Shown here: positions 34,329 through 39,795 of the stretch, one piece after another
Layout: the number at the start of each line of letters is the position of its first letter
Numbering within the stretch: the first letter of the stretch is position 1
NCBI GenBank assembly: GCA_016783145.1
Contig: JADHXD010000031.1
Span: 1-39,795, forward strand
DNA: 39,795 nt
Direction of reading: 5' to 3'
Source: Anaerolineae bacterium
GTDB taxonomy: Bacteria; Chloroflexota; Anaerolineae; JAFGEY01
Position numbers and translations under genes: made by a program
The notes under the pieces: generated by a model
Seen by the model: only the letters and a program-made list of their open reading frames with translations
Databases searched by the model: none
Told to the model about the DNA's origin: nothing

Positions 34329-35282
34329 TCATTCGCTGATACGAACTCGCCAGTAAGCCAGTACGTCGGCCAGGCTCCGATCCAGCGGGATGCGAGGCTG
34401 CCAACCCGTGCATGCGTGGAGCCTGCTGTAGTTGCAGATCACCTCTGGGATGTCGCTCGGCCGAATCCGCGTGGGGTCAGGTTCGACCCGGATTGGCACC
34501 CTGCTTTGGGCGAGAAAGGTGTCCAGAACGTGCTGGATGGCGTAGGACCGTCCTGATCCCACGTTGTAGACCTGTCCTGACTGTCCGTGAAGTGCCGCGA
34601 GGCGATAGGCTCGCACGACGTCCTTAACGTCTGTAAAGTCACGGCGCGCGCCCAGGTTTCCTACGCGGAGCACTGGCTCCTCGAGACCAGCCTCGATGCG
34701 CGCTATCTGGGACGCGAAATCCGGGGCCACAAAGCCGAGGCTCTGGCGGGCCCCAATGTGGTTGAACGGACGCACGCGCACCGTATCCAGCCTGTGGCTA
34801 AGATGGTACTGTAGCCCCAGCATATCTTGTGCTACCTTGCTCACTGCGTAGGGGTTCAGCGGCCGGAAGGGTGTCTCTTCGTCGATGGGGAGCATATCCG
34901 GAGACACGGCGCCGTACACCTCGCTCGAACTCACGACGATGATCCGACACACATGTCTCAGGTTGACCACTGCCTGCAGGATGTTGGCCTGCATAGCCAC
35001 GTTCGTTTGCAGAGTCCCGGCTGGATCTCGCCAGGAATGCCCGGCTACGGCGAGCGCTGCCAGATGAAAGACCACATCAGGACGCGCTCGATCGAGCACA
35101 AACTCAACGACGGGCAAACGAGAGAGTTCGGCAGGATAGATCTCGAGCTCAGGCAGGATCCCCTGGATGTTGTCATCGGGCCCATAGACGGTGCCCGCAA
35201 CACACCAGTCGCCGTCGGCCAGCAGGTGCTCTGCCAAGTGGCTGCCGACGAACCCAGAAACGCCAGTGATCAACGCCTTCAA
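34329..35282 (-). CDS. rmd: GDP-4-keto-6-deoxymannose reductase (Rmd-like)
   Basis: Reduces the Gmd product to GDP-D-rhamnose, or a close relative. The product is 317 aa, an SDR-fold enzyme. [10 protein letters not shown] (7-16) is the dinucleotide-binding loop, VVSSSEVYG contains the catalytic Ser, NPYAVSK the Tyr and Lys, and [10 protein letters not shown] the substrate loop. There is no ATG near the conserved start; TTG at 35282 is used because GGAGGG lies eight bases before it. Starting further upstream would give an implausible N-terminus. It heads the rmd-gmd-tatD-glycosyltransferase-deacetylase operon with a promoter at 35386-35414. An alternative product, GDP-6-deoxytalose, cannot be excluded. 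Confidence 0.9.
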   Translation of the reverse strand: MKALITGVSGFVGSHLAEHLLADGDWCVAGTVYGPDDNIQGILPELEIYPAELSRLPVVEFVLDRARPDVVFHLAALAVAGHSWRDPAGTLQTNVAMQANILQAVVNLRHVCRIIVVSSSEVYGAVSPDMLPIDEETPFRPLNPYAVSKVAQDMLGLQYHLSHRLDTVRVRPFNHIGARQSLGFVAPDFASQIARIEAGLEEPVLRVGNLGARRDFTDVKDVVRAYRLAALHGQSGQVYNVGSGRSYAIQHVLDTFLAQSRVPIRVEPDPTRIRPSDIPEVICNYSRLHACTGWQPRIPLDRSLADVLAYWRVRISE

Positions 35283-35385
35283 TGGACGTTCCCTCCCCCT
35301 CCCTCCGTTCGCTAGGGGCAACGGCGCCCTCTCTGTGGAGCAGGGCCCTGTGGTCGCCTCGCGTTCTGTTGCCAGCACGCAGGAC

Positions 35386-35414
35386 ATTATACCTGAAATG
35401 AGTGGGAGGAGCAA
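35386..35414 (-). promoter_or_regulatory. Promoter of the GDP-sugar/glycosyltransferase operon
   Basis: TTGCTC (35414-35409) and a perfect TATAAT (35391-35386) on the minus strand, 17 bp apart, giving a leader of about 100 nt. It is back to back with the aconitase-X promoter eight bases away. Confidence 0.78.
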
Positions 35415-35422
35415 GCCCAGAC

Positions 35423-35451
35423 TTGACAATTCCTCTCAAGCCCCCTACACT
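35423..35451 (+). promoter_or_regulatory. Promoter of the aconitase-X and transglycosylase genes
   Basis: A perfect TTGACA (35423-35428) and TACACT (35446-35451), 17 bp apart, 33 bp before the ATG. Confidence 0.72.
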
Positions 35452-35483
35452 TGTGTCCATCCAGTGCTGCTGAAAGGAATGCT

Positions 35484-36749
35484 ATGCAGAGGGCAAATGG
35501 GTTGTACCTGACAGAGCGAGAGCAAGCGATGCTAGAGGGCGCGGATGGCACCGCCGTCCAGCGCGCAGTAGAGATTGTCGTCGCTCTAGCCAAGATATAT
35601 GGCGCGGCACGGCTGACCCCCGTCGCCAGTGTACAGGTTGCGGGAGTGAGCTACAAGAACCTGGGAGAAGCCGGCCTCGCCTTTCTCCGAGAATGGCTGG
35701 CACAGGGAGCCAGGGTCCGTGTACCGACCACGTTGAATCCAGCGGGGATCGACGTCGAACGCTGGCGTACACTGGGGTTCACAGAAGGGTTTGCACGCCA
35801 GCAGCGAGCCGTGCTCGACGTCTACACTGCGATGGGCATTGACCCTGTCTGCACGTGCACCCCCTACCTGCTCGGGAATCGGCCCGCTTACGGCGAGCAC
35901 ATCGCATGGGCAGAGTCTTCGGCGGTCAGTTTTGCCAACGCGATACTGGGTGCGCGCACCAACCGAGAGGGTGGCCCGAGCGCGCTCTCTGCAGCGATCT
36001 GTGGGCGCACGGCGGCCTATGGACTGCACCTGGACGAAAACCGGATGGCTGGATTCCGGGTGGATGTGCGTTGTCCGCTGCGCACCGTATCCGACTGGAG
36101 CGCGCTGGGCTACCTGATTGGGAGGCGTGTCCAGAGCGGTGTGCCTTGCTTTTTTCTCTACGACGAACGCTGCGCCGTGCCTGACCCAGAGGCATTGCCG
36201 GATGATCCACTGACCGACCGTCTCAAGAGCTTGGGCGCGGCAATGGCCGCGAGCGGTGCGGTGGCGCTCTACCACATCGCAGAGGTCACTCCCGAGGCGA
36301 GAGCCGGCGGTGTCTTGCTTTCTGACGCGCAGCGGATCGTCATCGACGATCTGACGCCTGGGTACGCGGCGCTCAGCGGGGAAGGCACACGCATCGACGT
36401 GGTCAGCATAGGCTGTCCTCATGCCTCTCCTCTCGAGATCGGTCAGGTCGCACGTGCAGTGGCGGGAAAGCGGGTCAAGACCGCGCTGTGGGTGACGACG
36501 GCGCGGGCGATCAGAGAACGCATGTCTGCTGAGGTGAATCGCATTGAGGCCGCAGGAGGAAGGGTGGTTGCTGACACCTGCATGGTCGTCGCTCCAGTAG
36601 AGCAGTTGGGCTTTCGGACGATGGCAACCAACTCGGCCAAGATGGCCTTCTATGCACGGTCTCATTCGGGTCTGCAGGTGCGCTTTGGCACGATCGAGCA
36701 GTGTGTCGAGGCTGCTCTCACTGGATACTGGCCGTGCAACCCCTCGTGA
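35484..36749 (+). CDS. Aconitase X, catalytic (large) subunit
   Basis: 421 aa, AcnX/DUF521 family, iron-sulfur dehydratase. Family segments are YLTEREQAMLEGADG, RVRVPTTLNPAGIDVERW, YGEHIAWAESSAVSFANAI, NREGGPSALSAAICGRTA and RMAGFRVDVRCPL. The candidate cluster cysteines are C123 or C125 (VCTCTPYL), C311 (IGCPHASPLE) and C366 (DTCMVVAP). Known members are cis-3-hydroxyproline dehydratase (usually fused to the small domain) and archaeal phosphomevalonate dehydratase (two chains). The length matches the separate large chain, yet no small swivel subunit (DUF126) lies next to it. AAAGGA lies five bases before the ATG. The lytic transglycosylase follows 25 bp downstream. Confidence 0.92.
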   Translation: MQRANGLYLTEREQAMLEGADGTAVQRAVEIVVALAKIYGAARLTPVASVQVAGVSYKNLGEAGLAFLREWLAQGARVRVPTTLNPAGIDVERWRTLGFTEGFARQQRAVLDVYTAMGIDPVCTCTPYLLGNRPAYGEHIAWAESSAVSFANAILGARTNREGGPSALSAAICGRTAAYGLHLDENRMAGFRVDVRCPLRTVSDWSALGYLIGRRVQSGVPCFFLYDERCAVPDPEALPDDPLTDRLKSLGAAMAASGAVALYHIAEVTPEARAGGVLLSDAQRIVIDDLTPGYAALSGEGTRIDVVSIGCPHASPLEIGQVARAVAGKRVKTALWVTTARAIRERMSAEVNRIEAAGGRVVADTCMVVAPVEQLGFRTMATNSAKMAFYARSHSGLQVRFGTIEQCVEAALTGYWPCNPS

Positions 36750-36774
36750 GCGCACGGAGAGAATCATCGATGCT

Positions 36775-39327
36775 ATGAAACTACGAACCGCACTGATCCT
36801 GAGTTTGGCCATAGTCTTGCTCTCTGCGATCCTCGGTTTGACCATAGTGACCGTTTCATCCACCAGGGAGGCGGGTCCTCGTGCTGTCCAGACGCGGTCA
36901 ACAGAGCAAGAGATCGCGCAGGCGCAGCGGCACGCACCCGGTGTCGCTACCCCATCTCGTCTTCCGGCACTGGTCACGCCCACCACAGCCAACACTCCGC
37001 TGCCCACAACAACGCCTTCCCCTACTGCGTCTCCCACCCTTGCCCCAACGCTTCCTCCTGCTCTGCCTCTGACCTACCATCCTGAGGGCCGTCTGGCGAG
37101 TGCCCATCGCGCAAAACGAGACGGAGACTATGTCCAGGCGCAGGCCGAGCTGCGCGCGATCCTGGAGACTTCTGACGCACAAGGAGAGATCGCTGAGGCC
37201 CGATACGAGATCGCCGTGTGTGCCTTCCACGAGGGCGACTATGGCGCTGCGAAGGATCTGCTGCGGCAGTTCCTGCGGCGGCATCCTGCCGACCACCGGA
37301 TTGCGGCGGCGCGTTTCTACCTGGCAGAGACGTTGGTCCGGATGGGAGAGTACACGTCGGCCATCGAGCAGTATCGCTCCTACCTGGAGCGCCAGACCAT
37401 CTTGGCCGATCTGGTACACACCCGGATCGGGGATGCCTACAGCATACTTGGGCAGCACGATTCCGCGGCGGAGGCGTACAAGCTTGCCCTCGAGAGCGCA
37501 CTGGACCTCGGCCAGCAGTACGATTTGCAGGAGCAGATCGGACGCGCCTACGCCTCCGTCGGGAACGAAAGAGAAGCCATCCGTTGGTTCACGGCGATTG
37601 CCGAGAGCTCGAAAAACGCCTACCGCCTGGCGAGGGTCTGGTACCTGATCGGGCAGGCCCATCGTGCTGCAGGGCAGGAGGAACAGGCACTCGCTGCCTT
37701 TGCCCAGGCAGTCAACGGTGATCCTCGTCCAGGCTACGCTCATCTTGCGCTGATCGTTCTTCTGGAAGCATCTGCCGAGGTCAATGAATACCAGCGCGGG
37801 CTGATCAACTACCATGCCGAGAATTATGACGCGGCTGTCGGCGCCCTCCGCCGATACATCGAGAGCACGCCGGACTATGACAGCGACGCGCACTACTATG
37901 TTGCGCTGTCATACCTTGACTCAGGGGCCTTTGCGCTGGCTCAGCAAGAAAGCGAACGGGCTCTGTCCCTGTTCCCCGAGACGATCCCACATTGGGGGGA
38001 GATGTGGCTCCTCAAGGGGAGGGCTTTGGCGAGGCAGGACCTGCCGGATGAGGCCGTTGAGACGTTTCGGGGCTTTGCGGAGGCGCACACGCGCCACCCA
38101 TTGGCACCGACAGCTCTCTGGGAGGCCGCGCTCCTGCTCGAGCGGAAGGGTCGTTTCAAGGAGGCCGGCGACGCTTTCGCCTCCTTGGCTGATATCCATG
38201 TCAACGACGATCAATCGCCGCTGGCCCGGTTCCGCGCTGGGCTCTGTCGCTATCGAAGCGGAGATACCCCCCAAGCACTCGTCGCCTGGCGCGAGCTGAT
38301 CAACGCGTACCCCGCTTCTGCTGAGTCTCTGCGCGCCCGCTACTGGCTGGGAAAAACGCTATGGACACAGGGCGAGGTCGGAGAAGCTCAGACCTGGTTG
38401 CGAGCGCTGTCAGAGGAACACCCACGAGACTACTACGGCATGAGGGCGACCCATCTGCTGGCAAACCGTGGACGGCCCGCCAGTTGGCGTATCACATCGC
38501 AGAGCGTGCCCCAAGCTGCCGACCAGGAGGCCGAGAGCAGGGAAGCTGAAGTCTGGTTGAGCCGCTGGCTGGGCCGGGGCGGTCAGCCTGGAGGCGCGTC
38601 TGCCTCTCTGTTGATGGCAAACAACACTCGTGTGCGCCGGGGGATGGAGATGCTGGCCCTTGGCCTGCGAGAAGAGGCTCAGGCAGAATTTGACAACCTG
38701 CGCAAAGAAAGTAGCCAAGATCCACTGTCCCTCTACCGGCTCGCCCTGCTGACCGGGGAGCTGGGTCTTTACGCACCCTCCTTGCGCGCTGCGATCGATC
38801 TCATCGTTCTGTCTCCAGAGGTCTCGGCCCTGGACGTGCCACGCCAGATCCAGCGACTGGCCTTCCCTCTTCACTTCACCGACCTAGTCGTCTCAGAATG
38901 CGCTGAGTATGGCCTGGATCCGTTGTTGATGTTTGCCCTGATCCGCCAGGAGAGTGTGTTTGACGACAGTGTGGTCTCTTGGGCCGGTGCGGTTGGGTTG
39001 GCTCAGATCATGCCTTCCACAGGTACGTGGATCGCCCAGATGATGCCCTGGTCAGGCTACGGTGAGCATCTCCTGAGCCGCCCATACCTCAACGTCAAGT
39101 TCGGCGCCTGGTACCTGCATCGCGTCCTGGCGATGACAGAGGGCGACGTAGCAGCGGCACTGGCGGGGTACAACGGCGGTCCGGCGAACGCGGTGAGCTG
39201 GCTCAGACAGGCAGGAGGGGATCCCGATCTGTTTGTGGAGATCATCTCTCGAGACGAGCCGCAACGCTATGTTCGCCAGGTCTATCGCCACTACGACATG
39301 TACACCAGGCTGTATGGTAAAGAGTAG
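36775..39327 (+). CDS. Membrane-anchored TPR lytic murein transglycosylase (Slt-type)
   Basis: 850 aa. An N-terminal membrane helix or signal (about 8-28) is followed by a Thr/Pro-rich linker (about 60-100), a long superhelix of tetratricopeptide-like repeats (about 105-640) and the SLT catalytic domain (about 700-835). E726 in FALIRQESVFD is the catalytic acid. WAGAVGLAQIMPSTG and LAGYNGGPANAVSW are the other SLT motifs. It cleaves peptidoglycan glycan strands to 1,6-anhydro-muropeptides outside the membrane. The frame is open upstream, but ATG 36775 places the hydrophobic helix at the start; the ribosome-binding site is weak (GGAGAG, 14 bases off), consistent with coupling to the preceding gene. 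Confidence 0.92.
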   Translation: MKLRTALILSLAIVLLSAILGLTIVTVSSTREAGPRAVQTRSTEQEIAQAQRHAPGVATPSRLPALVTPTTANTPLPTTTPSPTASPTLAPTLPPALPLTYHPEGRLASAHRAKRDGDYVQAQAELRAILETSDAQGEIAEARYEIAVCAFHEGDYGAAKDLLRQFLRRHPADHRIAAARFYLAETLVRMGEYTSAIEQYRSYLERQTILADLVHTRIGDAYSILGQHDSAAEAYKLALESALDLGQQYDLQEQIGRAYASVGNEREAIRWFTAIAESSKNAYRLARVWYLIGQAHRAAGQEEQALAAFAQAVNGDPRPGYAHLALIVLLEASAEVNEYQRGLINYHAENYDAAVGALRRYIESTPDYDSDAHYYVALSYLDSGAFALAQQESERALSLFPETIPHWGEMWLLKGRALARQDLPDEAVETFRGFAEAHTRHPLAPTALWEAALLLERKGRFKEAGDAFASLADIHVNDDQSPLARFRAGLCRYRSGDTPQALVAWRELINAYPASAESLRARYWLGKTLWTQGEVGEAQTWLRALSEEHPRDYYGMRATHLLANRGRPASWRITSQSVPQAADQEAESREAEVWLSRWLGRGGQPGGASASLLMANNTRVRRGMEMLALGLREEAQAEFDNLRKESSQDPLSLYRLALLTGELGLYAPSLRAAIDLIVLSPEVSALDVPRQIQRLAFPLHFTDLVVSECAEYGLDPLLMFALIRQESVFDDSVVSWAGAVGLAQIMPSTGTWIAQMMPWSGYGEHLLSRPYLNVKFGAWYLHRVLAMTEGDVAAALAGYNGGPANAVSWLRQAGGDPDLFVEIISRDEPQRYVRQVYRHYDMYTRLYGKE

Positions 39328-39363
39328 GGCAGAAACTCGGAGCAGAGGCGGCTAACTCCAAGA

Positions 39364-39403
39364 TGTCCGGCGCTCTTGGATTCGAGCGCCGGACACCGTT
39401 TTT
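39364..39403 (+). terminator. Intrinsic terminator after the transglycosylase
   Basis: TGTCCGGCGCTC (39364-39375) pairs perfectly with GAGCGCCGGACA (39384-39395) around an 8-nt loop and is followed by TTTTT at 39399-39403. It begins 37 bp after the stop codon and sits next to the stop of the convergent nitroreductase pseudogene. Confidence 0.92.
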
Positions 39404-39406
39404 GTC

Positions 39407-39795
39407 TTACTCTGCTTTCCGTTCGCCCCAACGGCTATAGTGCACTTTGACGGGATCGAAGCGATCCTCTCTCCCGTGCGGCGGCAACTGCTGGTTGGGA
39501 TACCCAATAGAGTTGTTGCAGAATAAGGCTTTGGTTGCGTTTCACAGGCATGATGCCCCACAATGCGGCCAAATCTACCAGAAAACAGGGCGGTTCCAGC
39601 GGAAAGTGCCCGTTTCTTGCGTGGATTCCCCACAGATCTTGCTGTGCAACAACTCTAATGGCAATCAAGGCCGGGATGCGCACATCATACGGAATAGCCA
39701 GGGCGTCGTGCAGCGTTTCCTCGCAGATGTCCCACATCGCCGTGTCAGGAGAACCGACCCAAGCTGCACCGAGGCCCATTGCTGTTGCTCCGATC
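39407..39795 (-). pseudogene. Nitroreductase-like gene, 3' part, split by an insertion; 5' part beyond the window
   Basis: Reading down the minus strand from the window end, the frame gives GLGAAWVGSPDTAMWDICEE, then LHDALAIPYDVRIPALIAI, the typical nitroreductase segment before the last strand. At 39657 a 148-bp element begins. On its far side a different frame resumes with IGYPNQQLPPHGRED, FDPVKVHYSRWGERKAE and TAA (39409-39407), the normal C-terminus of the family. Removing the element and one AAT copy restores the continuous reading PALIAIGYP. Nitroreductases are FMN-dependent NAD(P)H oxidoreductases. With the element in place the last 30 or so residues are replaced by unrelated sequence, so the product is probably inactive. 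Confidence 0.85.
39509..39656. mobile_element. 148-bp MITE-like element with 12-bp terminal inverted repeats and AAT target duplication
   Basis: AGAGTTGTTGCA (39509-39520) and TGCAACAACTCT (39645-39656) are perfect terminal inverted repeats, with partial matching continuing inward (A..AAG). AAT directly flanks both ends (39506-39508 and 39657-39659), consistent with a 3-bp target duplication. The element has no room for a transposase. A 3-bp duplication is known for some IS5-family groups, but I cannot assign the family. It disrupts the nitroreductase reading frame (151 bp net, not a multiple of three). Confidence 0.85.

Noticed and set aside
39435..39655. Continuation of the nitroreductase frame through the insertion as a novel C-terminal domain
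   Set aside because: The extra residues are encoded by the 148-bp element itself, and the normal C-terminus is found in another frame beyond it.

Overview
The window looks like a chromosomal segment of a GC-rich bacterium, most likely a member of Chloroflexota (Anaerolineae-like). This is an inference from style, not from a marker gene. The signs are soluble GAF-domain histidine kinases, a small-genome-style mix of housekeeping and envelope genes, Ser/Thr kinase and FHA signalling, and secreted or membrane-anchored proteins with Thr-Pro linkers. Promoters with TTGACA-like and TATAAT-like boxes 16-18 bp apart can be read directly in many intergenic gaps. No rRNA, CRISPR array, prophage or complete insertion sequence is visible.

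Layout. 145-1786: ruvX and mltG. 1835-2509: decayed DUF3048 gene. 2627-4988: aldo/keto reductase and a GAF histidine kinase, closed by a strong hairpin. 5056-7505 (minus): mreB, tadA, tRNA-Ser(CGA) and an unknown conserved-looking protein, apparently one transcription unit. 7612-8632: tRNA-Leu(UAA) and a sugar phosphate isomerase-like gene. 8942-10888: large secreted, C-terminally anchored protein. 10889-11598: gene-free stretch with a palindrome and coding remnants. 11599-15481 (minus): MoxR ATPase, DUF58 and DUF4129 membrane protein. 15586-16800 (minus): argJ. 17056-20251: CpXC-domain protein, FHA/winged-helix regulator and Ser/Thr kinase. 20326-24298: membrane-anchored GH3-like protein divergent from a polytopic membrane protein. 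24426-26171: second GAF histidine kinase. 26168-29564 (minus): PPi-type phosphofructokinase, WecA/TagO-like transferase and ychF. 30009-35282 (minus): rmd-gmd-tatD-glycosyltransferase-polysaccharide deacetylase operon. 35484-39327: aconitase-X large subunit and TPR lytic transglycosylase. 39407-39795 (minus, runs off the end): nitroreductase gene broken by a 148-bp inverted-repeat element.

How it fits together. Envelope and wall functions recur: mltG, mreB, GH3-like, WecA-like, GDP-deoxymannose synthesis, glycosyltransferase, deacetylase, soluble lytic transglycosylase. They are interleaved with signalling genes (two orphan histidine kinases, a Ser/Thr kinase, an FHA regulator). The best candidates for something new are the 17-24 kb signalling and GH3 block, the repeat-bearing deacetylase, the orphan aconitase-X subunit, and two small mobile-element-like blocks: one with a visible 3-bp target duplication inside a nitroreductase gene, and one bounded by a 15-bp inverted repeat directly upstream of the phosphofructokinase operon.
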